NCBI GenBank assembly: GCA_965214975.1
Contig: OZ244055.1
Span: 3,038,001-3,102,000, forward strand
Direction: 5' to 3'
From: JAJEBT01 sp965214975
GTDB taxonomy: Bacteria; Pseudomonadota; Alphaproteobacteria; MPNO01; UBA830
Length of the DNA stretch: 64,000 nucleotides
The translations under genes and the position numbers were made by a program. Positions 32,604 to 40,871 of the stretch are shown in pieces (the stretch's first letter is position 1; each line of letters begins with the position of its first letter). Under the pieces are notes generated by a model that did no database searches, was not told the origin of the DNA, and saw nothing but the letters and a program-made list of their open reading frames with translations.

Positions 32604-34686
32604 GGCGCCGAGAAACCGCCACGCGCTCGTCACCCGTCCGGAACGGGACGCGACCGGAATCGCCGCGGCGGTCATGCGCCGCGGGGTCATGCCGCTGATC
32701 GCCCCGATGACGACGATCGAGATGCTCGATGCCGACCTCGACGCGGACGTCGGCCGCTGCCAGGCGATCCTGTTCACCAGCGGCAACGGCGTCCGCGCGT
32801 TCTGCCGCGTCTCGGGCCGCAGGGACCGCCACGTCTACGCCGTGGGCGCGGCGACCGCGGCGCTGGCCCGCGACAACGGCTTTTCCCCGGTCACCAGCGC
32901 CGACGGCTCCGGCACCGATCTCGCCCGGCTGGTCGAGCGGAGCCTGAACGCCTACGACGGTCCGCTGCTCCATGCCTCCGGAACCGAGGTCGCCGGCGAC
33001 CTCTCCGAAATCCTGGAACGGGCGGGATTCGAGATCCTCCGGCATGTCCTCTACGCAGCCGAGGCGGTCGACCGCCTGCCGGAGGAAGCCGAAACCGCGC
33101 TGCGCGAGAACCGGCTCGACCACGTTCTGTTCTTCTCCCCGCGGACGGCGGCGATCTTTCACCGGCTCGTGGAAGCCGCGGGGCTGGACTCGGCGCTCGG
33201 CCGGGTCGCGGCGGTCTGCCTCTCGGAAGCGGTGGCCCGCAGGCTCCGCGTCGACGCATGGAAGGAGATCCGCGTCGCCGCAAGACCCGAGATCGAGGCC
33301 ATGGCCGAGCTCGTCGACGACACCGCGACGGCCGGCGGAACGACCGCGATCCCCTCCGGCCGCCCGGCCGCCGCCGCGGGCGGCCCGGAAAGCGGCGGCG
33401 CGCCGCCGCCGCCGGAAGCGCCGGCCGGCCCCGGTTCCGAAGCCGGCGCGGCGCCCCGAGGATCCCGCCCGCCCGGACGGGCGCGCCTGCGCCCCGCGCT
33501 CTACGCCGCCGCCGTCGCGGCGCTTGCGGCGGCGCTCGGCTTTTTCGCGTCGACGCTGTGGCCGACGGGCCGCGCGGGCGTCGACGACCCCGCCGCGGCG
33601 GAACGGAAGGCGGAGATCGCGCGGCTGACGGAATCGTTCCGCGGCGGACTCGCGCGGCTCGAGGAAGCGCGGCGCACCGATCTGGCCGGGCTGCGGGAGG
33701 TCGCGGCGCAGATCGCCGAACTGCGGAACGGCCTTTCGGAGGCGCGAACGCGGCTGGCGGCCGTCGACGGCCTCGCCGAACGCCTGGACGCGGGAACCCT
33801 TTCGGCCTCGGAAGAGGTCGGGGATCTTGCGCGGAGACTCGCGCGCCTCGAGAGCGGAGCCGCGCAGGCGGAGGAGCGTTCCATCGAGGCCGGGAGACGG
33901 GCGGCGGCGCTCGACGAGGCGGTCTCCGAGCTGCGCTCGGCCCTGAGCGGCGCCGTGACGCGCATCGACGGACTCGAACGGACCGTCCGGTCCGTCCGCG
34001 AGAGCGCCGGCGACGGGGGCGCGCCGCCGGAAGCTCTCCGGGAGGAGCTGGCGGAGCTGCGGTCCGCCCTCGGCCGCGCCGGCGGGCGGATCGACGAGCT
34101 GGAACGCGACCTGGGATCCGCCCGCGCCTCGATCGGGGATCCCGAGCGCCGGAGCGCGACCGCGCTCGCCGTCAGCAGACTCCGCGAGACCCTGTCGCGC
34201 TCGGGGCCCTTCGCCGTCGAACTCGCCGCCCTCGACAGCCTCGCCGCCGGCGATCCGGACATCGCGAGCGCGACCGCGCCGCTGGCCGAGCACGCCGCCG
34301 ACGGCGTGCCGTCCCGCGACCTTCTGCTCGACCGGTTCCCCGGCGTCGTGGATGCGGTCATGGACGCCGCGGCCGGGCCTGACGGGACGGGGGACTGGTG
34401 GGACCGGACACTGGCCGAGCTCCGGAAACAGGTCAGGATCCGGCGTGTCGACGGAAAGGGCGGCGAAGTGGACGTCGCGCTCAGCCGCGCCGAGGCCGCG
34501 GCGCGCCGCGGCGACCTCGCCGGCGCGGCGCGGGCGCTTTCCGAACTGCGCGGCCGGCCGGCGGACGCCGCCGCCCCGTGGCTCGGGACCGCGAGGGCGC
34601 GGCTCGTTCTCGAAAACGCGGCGGCGGAACTCGACCACGTCGTCCTGAAGCGCCTGGGCGCCGCCGCCGGCCTGGCGCCCCGATGA
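32596..34686 (+). CDS. hemD: Uroporphyrinogen-III synthase fused to a mitofilin-like membrane protein
   Basis: 696 residues in one open frame. Residues 8-240 are a HemD domain: HALVTRPERDA, the LFTSGNGVRAF segment, YAVGAATAA and the second lobe with VLFFSPRTAAIF. It cyclises hydroxymethylbilane to uroporphyrinogen III. Residues 250-297 form a Pro/Ala/Gly linker. One membrane helix is at 301-322, followed by a coiled coil (about 335-530, heptads rich in Leu, Ala, Glu, Arg) and a helical C-terminal domain (LDRFPGVVDAV, RAEAAARRGDLAGAARAL), as in the COG4223 mitofilin-type protein normally encoded by a separate gene between hemD and hemY. No frame break or internal ribosome site is evident. Confidence 0.85.
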   Translation: MTEAPRNRHALVTRPERDATGIAAAVMRRGVMPLIAPMTTIEMLDADLDADVGRCQAILFTSGNGVRAFCRVSGRRDRHVYAVGAATAALARDNGFSPVTSADGSGTDLARLVERSLNAYDGPLLHASGTEVAGDLSEILERAGFEILRHVLYAAEAVDRLPEEAETALRENRLDHVLFFSPRTAAIFHRLVEAAGLDSALGRVAAVCLSEAVARRLRVDAWKEIRVAARPEIEAMAELVDDTATAGGTTAIPSGRPAAAAGGPESGGAPPPPEAPAGPGSEAGAAPRGSRPPGRARLRPALYAAAVAALAAALGFFASTLWPTGRAGVDDPAAAERKAEIARLTESFRGGLARLEEARRTDLAGLREVAAQIAELRNGLSEARTRLAAVDGLAERLDAGTLSASEEVGDLARRLARLESGAAQAEERSIEAGRRAAALDEAVSELRSALSGAVTRIDGLERTVRSVRESAGDGGAPPEALREELAELRSALGRAGGRIDELERDLGSARASIGDPERRSATALAVSRLRETLSRSGPFAVELAALDSLAAGDPDIASATAPLAEHAADGVPSRDLLLDRFPGVVDAVMDAAAGPDGTGDWWDRTLAELRKQVRIRRVDGKGGEVDVALSRAEAAARRGDLAGAARALSELRGRPADAAAPWLGTARARLVLENAAAELDHVVLKRLGAAAGLAPR

Positions 34687-36071
34687 TCGGGGCCGCGCTT
34701 CTGCTCGTCGCCGCCCTCGCCGCCGTGGTGGCGGGAGCGGCCTGGTTCGGCGCGAGGCCCGGGCACGTCGCCATCGAGTGGCAGGGGTGGCTGGTCGAGA
34801 TGTCGGCCGGCCGGTTCGCCCTTCTCGCCGCCCTCGCGGTCGCCTCGGCCGTGGCGGCGGCCGGGGCGCTGCGCGGACTCTGGCGCGTGCCGGAAACGGT
34901 TCGCGAGAGGCTGCGCGCGGCGCGGCGCGAACGCGGCTACCGGGCGTTGACGCGGGGCATGGTCGCGGTCGCGGCCGGAGAACCGGCCGAGGCGCTCAAG
35001 CTTTCGCGACGGGCCGACGCGCTTCTCGACGACCCGCCGCTCACCATGCTGCTCTCGGCCCAGGCCGCGCAGCTCAACGGGGACGAGGCGGCGGCGCGGA
35101 ACTACTTTCTGGAGATGCTCGAACGGCCCGAGACCGCCTTTCTCGGGCTGCGCGGCATGCTGATGCAGGCGCAGCGCGACGGCGATCGGACGGCCGCCCT
35201 GGAATACGCCCGCAAGGCCTACGATCTCCGGTCCGGCACGTCATGGGTTCTGTCGACGCTGCTCGATCTCCGGGTCGAGCGGGGCGAATGGCCGGAGGCG
35301 CTGGCGCTTCTCGACGAGGCTGCGAGGCGCAGGATCGATCTGCCGAACGCCGGGGAGCGGGTCCGCGCGGCGGTGCTTCTCGGCTGCAGCGACGAGGCCG
35401 AGGAGGCCGGCCGGCCCTCGCGCGCGCTGCGCTACGCCCGGCGCGCGCATGCGCACGCGCCGGACTTCCTGCCGGCGATCCTGCGCACCGTCGAGCTTCT
35501 CGTGCGGTCGGGCAACGCCGGCCGGGCGGGCCGGATCGCCCGGGAGGCCTGGCCCGCGACCCCGCATCCCGAACTCGCCCGCGTCTTCGGCGACGTCGGC
35601 TCCGACGGGGATCCTCTGAAAAGGGTGCTGCGGCACGAGGAACTGCTGGAGGCCAATCCGGAGCACGAGGAAAGCCACGTCGCGCTCGCGGAATCGGCGC
35701 TTGCGGCGAAGCTCTGGGGCGAGGCCCGCAACCATCTCGGCCGGGCGGCGGGGGACGATCCGCCGGCGCGCGTCTGCCGGCTGATGGCCGAGCTCGAGGA
35801 ACGCGAGCGCGGCGACGCGGAAAAGGTGCGGTCCTGGCTGCTGAGGGCGTCGTCCGCCGCCCCGGATCCGGCCTGGGTCTGCAGCGACTGCGGCAACGTC
35901 GGGGACCGGTGGACCCCGCTCTGCGGCAACTGCGGCGCGCTCGGCACGCTGGAATGGCGCCCGCCGGCCCGCGCGGCCCCTCCCCGGATCGAGGCGGCGG
36001 ACGGGAACGGCGGGGGCTCGCCGCCCGGCACGGGCGTCTCACCGGACCCGGCTTCCGGACCGCCGGCCTGA
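34683..36071 (+). CDS. hemY: HemY-like membrane TPR protein
   Basis: 462 residues. Two N-terminal membrane helices (about 3-22 and 43-63) enclose the HVAIEWQGWLVEMS loop typical of the HemY N domain; then come tetratricopeptide-like helices (RALTRGMVAVAAGEPAEAL, RNYFLEMLERPETAFLGLRG, and so on). The C-terminus carries two CxxC pairs (WVCSDCGN and LCGNCGAL), a rubredoxin-like knuckle seen in alphaproteobacterial HemY. Its role in heme synthesis is undefined despite the name. The ATG overlaps the stop of the upstream fusion gene. Confidence 0.88.
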   Translation: MIGAALLLVAALAAVVAGAAWFGARPGHVAIEWQGWLVEMSAGRFALLAALAVASAVAAAGALRGLWRVPETVRERLRAARRERGYRALTRGMVAVAAGEPAEALKLSRRADALLDDPPLTMLLSAQAAQLNGDEAAARNYFLEMLERPETAFLGLRGMLMQAQRDGDRTAALEYARKAYDLRSGTSWVLSTLLDLRVERGEWPEALALLDEAARRRIDLPNAGERVRAAVLLGCSDEAEEAGRPSRALRYARRAHAHAPDFLPAILRTVELLVRSGNAGRAGRIAREAWPATPHPELARVFGDVGSDGDPLKRVLRHEELLEANPEHEESHVALAESALAAKLWGEARNHLGRAAGDDPPARVCRLMAELEERERGDAEKVRSWLLRASSAAPDPAWVCSDCGNVGDRWTPLCGNCGALGTLEWRPPARAAPPRIEAADGNGGGSPPGTGVSPDPASGPPA

Positions 36072-36106
36072 CGACCGCCGCCGAACGGCGGACCGGCGAA
36101 AGAATC

Positions 36107-36135
36107 TTGCCGGACGCCACCGGTCGCGCTATCCT
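36107..36135 (+). promoter_or_regulatory. Promoter of tRNA-Thr
   Basis: TTGCCG at 36107-36112 and TATCCT at 36130-36135 with 17-base spacing, ending 25 bases before the tRNA. Confidence 0.55.
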
Positions 36136-36159
36136 GCCGGCACGGGCGGCCGTCACGTA

Positions 36160-36235
36160 GCCGATGTAGCTCAGCCGGTAGAGCAACGCATTCGTAATGC
36201 GTGGGTCGGGGGTTCGAATCCCTCCATCGGCACCA
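36160..36235 (+). tRNA. tRNA-Thr (anticodon CGT)
   Basis: 76 bases with encoded CCA. Acceptor GCCGATG pairs with CATCGGC, discriminator A. D arm TAGCTCAGCCGGTAGAGCA, anticodon stem ACGCA/TGCGT with loop TTCGTAA gives CGT (reads ACG), and the T arm contains GGTTCGAATCC. No integrated element follows it. Confidence 0.96.
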
Positions 36236-36282
36236 GCCCTTTCCCGCCCGCCCCTGTCGTTCCGCCATGTCCGGCGGCGGAC

Positions 36283-36311
36283 ACGTCATGAAACTTTCAT
36301 GAATCTGAAGC
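36283..36311 (+). promoter_or_regulatory. Pho box upstream of the phosphate-binding protein
   Basis: Three 7-base units spaced by 4 bases: ACGTCAT, CTTTCAT, CTGAAGC, with GAAA and GAAT between. The first two fit the PhoB consensus CTGTCAT-N4-CTGTCAT in period and sequence. It lies 110 bases before the start codon. Confidence 0.65.
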
Positions 36312-36420
36312 ATGATGATCGCGCTTCAGCGCCTGGATGCGCCTAGATTCGGCCCAGTCGGCGCCGTTGCCGGCGGGCGGGGCATGCGGCCTCGCATTTC
36401 CCGATCTTCATGGAGGAAAG

Positions 36421-37461
36421 ATGAAAGCGACCACCCTCATCGCGTTGCCCGTTGCCATGACGGTTGCGCTGGCAACGACGGCACAGGCGCGGGACCAGAT
36501 CAGGATCGTCGGTTCCTCGACCGTGTTCCCGTTCTCGACCACCGTCGCCGAACGGTTCGGCAAGGCCACGAAGTTCAAGACCCCCGTCGTCGAAAGCACC
36601 GGCTCGGGCGGCGGCCTGAAGCTGTTCTGCGCCGGCGTCGGGTCGCGGCACCCCGACATCACCAACGCCTCCCGGCGGATCAAGAAGTCCGAGGTCAAGC
36701 GGTGCGCCAGGAACGGCGTGGCCCAGATCACCGAGGTGAAGATCGGCTACGACGGCATCGTGCTCGCGAACTCCAAGTCCGCGGCGCCCTTGAACCTCAC
36801 CCTCAGGCAACTGTTCCTGGCTCTCGCCAAGGACGTCCCCGCGAACGCCGACGGCTCGAAGCTCAAGCCCAATCCGTACCGGATGTGGGCCGGCGTGGAT
36901 CCGTCCCTGCCCAACCGCAAGATCGAGGTTCTCGGTCCCCCGCCGACCTCGGGAACCCGCGACGCGTTCGTGGAGCTCGCCATGGAGGGCGGATGCAAGA
37001 CGTTCGCCGCCATCAAGGCTATGCGCAAGGCCGACAAGAAGACCTACAGGGCGATCTGCCGGGGCATCCGCGAGGACGGCGCGTTCGTCGAGGCGGGCGA
37101 GAACGACAACCTGATCGTGCAGAAACTGGACGCCAATCCGAACTCGATCGGCATCTTCGGCTTCTCGTTCCTCGACGCGAACGCCGACAGGATCCAGGGC
37201 GGCTCGATCGACGGCGTCGAGCCGGAGTTCGATTCGATCGCCTCGGGCAAGTACCCGATCTCCCGTTCCATGTACTTCTACGTCAAGAACGCCCACATCG
37301 GGACGATCCCCGGAATCGCCGAGTACGTGGCGGAGTTCACGTCCGGGAAGGCCTGGGGGCCGGACGGCTACCTTGTGGACAAGGGCCTGATTCCGCTCGG
37401 AGACGCCGACCGCCGGAAGGTCGGCTCGATGGCCAGGAGCTTCACGCCGCTCAGCATGTAG
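36421..37461 (+). CDS. Phosphate-binding periplasmic protein (PstS family)
   Basis: 346 residues. A signal peptide ends near residue 23 (TTAQA). The phosphate-binding signature QIRIVGSSTVFPFS follows at once, then ESTGSGGGLKLFCAG, NASRRIKKSE and PPPTSGTRDAF, all typical of PstS/SphX-type receptors for high-affinity phosphate uptake. GGAGG lies 5 bases before the ATG. The Pho box upstream supports phosphate-starvation control. pstC, pstA, pstB and phoU are not downstream, because a terminator ends the unit at 37558, so this is a free-standing receptor. Confidence 0.93.
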   Translation: MKATTLIALPVAMTVALATTAQARDQIRIVGSSTVFPFSTTVAERFGKATKFKTPVVESTGSGGGLKLFCAGVGSRHPDITNASRRIKKSEVKRCARNGVAQITEVKIGYDGIVLANSKSAAPLNLTLRQLFLALAKDVPANADGSKLKPNPYRMWAGVDPSLPNRKIEVLGPPPTSGTRDAFVELAMEGGCKTFAAIKAMRKADKKTYRAICRGIREDGAFVEAGENDNLIVQKLDANPNSIGIFGFSFLDANADRIQGGSIDGVEPEFDSIASGKYPISRSMYFYVKNAHIGTIPGIAEYVAEFTSGKAWGPDGYLVDKGLIPLGDADRRKVGSMARSFTPLSM

Positions 37462-37527
37462 TCGGGTCCGGTTCGAGCGCGAGCGGGTCCGGTTCGGACG
37501 GCAACGGGCCGGAGCATCGGCCCGCGG

Positions 37528-37558
37528 GGGCGGCTCTCTTCGGAGAGCCGCCCTTTTT
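37528..37558 (+). terminator. Rho-independent terminator after the PstS gene
   Basis: GGGCGGCTCTC pairs perfectly with GAGAGCCGCCC across a TTCG tetraloop and is followed by TTTTT. An 11-bp stem with T-run: the clearest terminator in the window. Confidence 0.92.
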
Positions 37559-37638
37559 CGCGTGCCGAGCATGACCGGCGGATTGGAGGCGCGGGTTCTC
37601 CCTCCGGCCCGAAACGCGGGGCGGTCGCAGACAGCCGG

Positions 37639-37760
37639 AGCGTGACGACGGTGGAGGCGCGCGGCGAGACCCGAGGCCACGACGCCGGCAGGAAGGCCGG
37701 GGGACGAAGACGTCACCTTGTCGTGGACACGGGCGGCAAGGGCTTCGCCGTCATTCACCG
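37639..37760 (+). pseudogene. Fragment of an IS5-family transposase
   Basis: A 40-codon stretch reads SVTTVEARG, TRGHDAGRKAGGRRRHLVVDTGG, GFAVI in register with the conserved IS5-family segment SVKTTE-GG-RGYDAGKKVKGRKRHILVDT-G (in outline, up to 20 residues per piece). Nothing of the transposase before or after it is preserved and no start is present, so it is a relic. It lies between the PstS terminator and the 3' end of dnaQ. Confidence 0.65.
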
Positions 37761-37873
37761 GCGCCGGGCGGTGAAGCGCGGCCCCGGATGGCCCTGATCC
37801 GGGTTCCCGCGCGCCACCCCGGCCGACGCGCGCCCCCCCCCCGTAACCGCGTGACCGATCAGGATCCGGACGC

Positions 37874-38605
37874 TCACGCTCCGGCGCCCGCCCCCTCGTT
37901 TTCGGCGGTTGCGTACTGCCGCCACAACGGATCGTTCAAGGCGGAGAGAAATTTCTCGTGGGCGACGAGCTCTTCGGGCGTCGGCGCGTGCGGCCTGACA
38001 GGACGCGGCTTCTTTCCGGAAACGTCGTCCGCCACCGACGGTCCCGTTTTCTCGCCGGCCGGGACGGCCGACTCGGCAAGACCGAGAGCCCTCTGGCGCC
38101 CCCCGGAAAGGTTCAGATAGACCTTCGCCAGGAGTTGGGCGTCAAGCAGCGCTCCGTGCTCGCCCCTCTCGGAAAGATCGATCCCGAACCGCCGGCACAG
38201 GGCGTCGAGGGAGTTCGGCATTCCCGGGAACTTCCTGCGGGCCATGTCGAGCGTGTCGACCGCTCGCCGCATCGGAAGCGGGTCGCGCTTCAATCGCCCG
38301 AGTTCCATGTTGATGAACCCGACGTCGAATTCCGCGTTGTGGATGACGAGCTTGGCGTCTCCGACGAACTCCAGGAACTCGTCCACGACCTCCTCGAAAC
38401 CCCGCTTGTCGGACAGGAACTCCGAGGTCAGGCCGTGGACGCGAACGGCCTCCACCGGAACGTCCCGGCCCGGATTGACGTAGTGGTGGAATTCCCGGCC
38501 CGTCGGGATGCAGTTCTCCAGCTCGACGCAACCGATCTCGACGATCCGGTCGCCTTCCCGGGAACTCAGGCCCGTGGTCTCGGTGTCAACGACAATCTCG
38601 CGCAT
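37874..38605 (-). CDS. dnaQ: DNA polymerase III epsilon subunit (3'-5' exonuclease)
   Basis: 243 residues. Proofreading exonuclease of the replicative polymerase. DEDDh motifs: Exo I VDTETTGL (Asp7, Glu9), Exo II HNAEFDVGF near residue 88-96 and Exo III HGALLDAQLLA with the catalytic His. The C-terminal tail with EKTGPSV and TPEELVAHEKFL binds the polymerase in the family. Its start overlaps the end of coaE by 20 bases. It is the last gene of the maf-aroE-coaE-dnaQ operon, an order conserved next to the origin in many alphaproteobacteria. Confidence 0.95.
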   Translation of the reverse strand: MREIVVDTETTGLSSREGDRIVEIGCVELENCIPTGREFHHYVNPGRDVPVEAVRVHGLTSEFLSDKRGFEEVVDEFLEFVGDAKLVIHNAEFDVGFINMELGRLKRDPLPMRRAVDTLDMARRKFPGMPNSLDALCRRFGIDLSERGEHGALLDAQLLAKVYLNLSGGRQRALGLAESAVPAGEKTGPSVADDVSGKKPRPVRPHAPTPEELVAHEKFLSALNDPLWRQYATAENEGAGAGA

Positions 38606-39218
38606 GACCGCCCTTCGCGAGGTCTCCCGCCGGATCCCGCATCAGTTTCACTATCGCGCGCAGCTCGCGCAGCGTCCGGCGCCTGCCGTTCCCGGTCGGC
38701 ACCACGAAATCCGCCCTCATCCTCTTTTCGGCATCCGGCAGCTGGCGCTCCAGGATGCCCTCGAATTTCTCCCGCGTCATCCCGGGGCGCGACAGCACCC
38801 GCGCGGACTGCAGGAAGCCCGGCGCCGACACCACCACGATTGCGTCGCACCGGCCGTCGAGGCCGATCTCGAACAGCAGCGGGACGTCGAGCACCGCCAC
38901 CGCCTCCCTGCGTCGGGCGCACGCCGCGAGAAACCGGTCCCGCACCTTGCGCACGAGCGGATGCACGACCTCCTCGAGATTCTTCAGCGCGGCGTCGTCT
39001 CCGAACACCCTGTCCCCGAGCCGGCGCCTGTCGACCGCGCCGTCGACAACGACTTCGGGAAACAGCGATCGAATCCCGGGCACGGCCGCTCCCCCCGGCG
39101 CCGTCACGGCATGGACCGCGCTGTCGGAATCGTGGACCGGCACCCGCAATCCCCTCAGCATCCCGGCCGCGGTCGACTTGCCCATTCCGATCGAACCGGT
39201 GAGGCCGAGGACGATCAT
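38586..39218 (-). CDS. coaE: Dephospho-CoA kinase
   Basis: 210 residues. Final step of coenzyme A synthesis, phosphorylating the ribose 3' hydroxyl. The P-loop GSIGMGKS is at residues 8-15, then VHDSDSAVHA with the substrate Asp, the HPLVRKVRDRF lid region, and DVPLLFEIGLDGRCD. The ATG at 39216-39218 overlaps the aroE stop (ATGA). Confidence 0.95.
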   Translation of the reverse strand: MIVLGLTGSIGMGKSTAAGMLRGLRVPVHDSDSAVHAVTAPGGAAVPGIRSLFPEVVVDGAVDRRRLGDRVFGDDAALKNLEEVVHPLVRKVRDRFLAACARRREAVAVLDVPLLFEIGLDGRCDAIVVVSAPGFLQSARVLSRPGMTREKFEGILERQLPDAEKRMRADFVVPTGNGRRRTLRELRAIVKLMRDPAGDLAKGGHARDCR

Positions 39219-40072
39219 GCCGTCCCGGCATCGAGGTCGGCCGCCACCAGATCCCTGAGCGCCCGGTCCGGCTTCGGATCGACGCCGAACCACGCGGCGA
39301 AACCGGGCCGGGCCTGGTGCAGAAGCATCCCCAGACCGTCCACCGACGGATTGCCGCGGGCTTCGGCGGCGCGCAGCAGCGCCGTCTTCAGGGGAGCGTA
39401 GACGATGTCGCAGACGACAGCCGAGGAGGGAAGCTCGGACAGGTCGATATCCAGGGCCTCCCGCCCCTTCATGCCGAGCGACGTGGCATTCACCAGGAGC
39501 GCCGCACCGGCAAGAATCCCCGCCCGCTCGCCCCACTCCGCGGCGCTGGTGCCGGAACCGGATTCCAGGGCCAGCATCCGCGCCCGTTCCGGAGTCCTGT
39601 TGGCGACCCGGATCTCCCGCACCCCCGCATCCCGAAGTCCCGCGACCAGGGCGCGCGCGGCGCCCCCCGCCCCGAGCACCACGGCCGGTCCGCGGGCGGC
39701 GGACCAGTCGGGACAGGATTCGCCGAGCGCGGCGACGAACCCGAAGGAATCGGTGTTCCGGCCGAACAGGGAGCCGTCCCCGCGCACGACCACGGTGTTC
39801 ACGGCCTTCATCCGCGTCGCCGCCGGGTCCGTTTCGTCCATGACGGCAAAGGCGGCCTGCTTGTGGGGAAGCGTGACGTTGACTCCCCTGATCCCGAGGG
39901 CCGGCAAGGCACGCAAGGCGCTCTCGACGCGATCGGGCGGCACCGCCAGGGGAACGTAGACCCCGTCGATCCCGAACCTGTCGAGCCAGTGGTTGTGGAT
40001 GACCGGCGACCGGGAATGGCTGACGGGCCAGCCGATGACGCCGGCGACGGCCGCCGCGCCCGTGAAACTCAT
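39215..40072 (-). CDS. aroE: Shikimate dehydrogenase
   Basis: 285 residues. NADPH-dependent reduction of dehydroshikimate. The shikimate pocket SHSRSPVIHN at residues 18-27, NVTLPHK with catalytic Lys71, the NADP loop LGAGGAARA and the NRTPERA segment that selects NADP are all present; the C-terminus has DGLGMLLHQA. Overlaps maf upstream and coaE downstream by 4 bases each. Confidence 0.96.
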   Translation of the reverse strand: MSFTGAAAVAGVIGWPVSHSRSPVIHNHWLDRFGIDGVYVPLAVPPDRVESALRALPALGIRGVNVTLPHKQAAFAVMDETDPAATRMKAVNTVVVRGDGSLFGRNTDSFGFVAALGESCPDWSAARGPAVVLGAGGAARALVAGLRDAGVREIRVANRTPERARMLALESGSGTSAAEWGERAGILAGAALLVNATSLGMKGREALDIDLSELPSSAVVCDIVYAPLKTALLRAAEARGNPSVDGLGMLLHQARPGFAAWFGVDPKPDRALRDLVAADLDAGTA

Positions 40073-40698
40073 TTTCGCAGCACTCCGTTCTCCCGAAGAA
40101 AATCGAGCAGCGGCAGCAGCGGCAGGCCGAGGATCGTGAAATGGCTGCCCTTGATCTCGCGAAAGAGCTGAACGCCCAGGGCCTCGACCCGATAGGCCCC
40201 CGGACCGTCCAGGACGGCACTGCCGGCGGCGTCGAGATACCTGTCGATGAAGTCGTCGGTGAAGTCGCGCATCCCGAGCTCCGCCACGTCCAGCGCCTGC
40301 CAGATCCGCTGGCCGTCACGCACCACGACGGCGCAACTGACCAGCCTGTGCCGCCGGCCGCGAAGCTCCTTCAACTGCTCGACGGCCTCGTCCCGGGACG
40401 CCGGCTTGTCGTACTGCCGCCCCTCGCACTCGAGCACCTGGTCGGCTCCCAGAACCATTCGCCCGGCATGTCTCGCCGACATCCGGGCAGCCTTGAGTTC
40501 CGCCAGAACGTCGGCGACGCCTTCCGCGCTCTCTTGGTCCGCCCGCATGGCGCGCTTGACCTCGTCCTCGTCGACCCGCGGCGGATCGACCTCGAAGGGC
40601 ACGCCCGCGGAAGCGAGAACGGCTCGCCGGCCGGGACTCGACGAGGCCAGGACGACAGGTCCGCCGGCCGCCGGTCCCGAGTTTTCCGGTCGGATCAT
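40069..40698 (-). CDS. Maf-family nucleotide pyrophosphatase
   Basis: 209 residues. The signature LASSSPGRRAVLASAGVPFE is at residues 17-36, VLGADQVLECEGR near 80-92 carries the catalytic Asp, and KPASRDEAVEQLKELRGRRH follows. Maf proteins hydrolyse non-canonical NTPs or dTTP/UTP. It starts at ATG 40696-40698, whose first bases overlap the stop of a small frame upstream. It is the first recognised gene left of the presumed origin. Confidence 0.93.
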   Translation of the reverse strand: MIRPENSGPAAGGPVVLASSSPGRRAVLASAGVPFEVDPPRVDEDEVKRAMRADQESAEGVADVLAELKAARMSARHAGRMVLGADQVLECEGRQYDKPASRDEAVEQLKELRGRRHRLVSCAVVVRDGQRIWQALDVAELGMRDFTDDFIDRYLDAAGSAVLDGPGAYRVEALGVQLFREIKGSHFTILGLPLLPLLDFLRENGVLRK

Positions 40699-40871
40699 CC
40701 GCTCGCCCGTTGTCGCCCGTCCAGCGTGTCCGCCCCGCCCTTCCCGACCGCGCCGGCGAGCCGCCCGAACAGCGCCTGCGACACGTGGAGGTCGCCGGCG
40801 GACGGAGCCCCGGCCTCCGGAGCCGCGCCCTCGATCTCCCGTCCCGGTCGCGCGTTTCCCGCTTCCATCAT
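40695..40871 (-). CDS. Small open frame overlapping maf (uncertain)
   Basis: 58 residues, beginning MMEAGNARPGREIEG. The stop overlaps the maf ATG (ATGA), the same coupling seen throughout this operon, which is the only reason to list it. No family is recognised. Many alphaproteobacteria have a longer gene for the PEP synthase regulatory protein between hemE and maf; this frame is too short and shows none of its P-loop, so it is not that gene. It may be a chance frame. Confidence 0.3.
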   Translation of the reverse strand: MMEAGNARPGREIEGAAPEAGAPSAGDLHVSQALFGRLAGAVGKGGADTLDGRQRASG

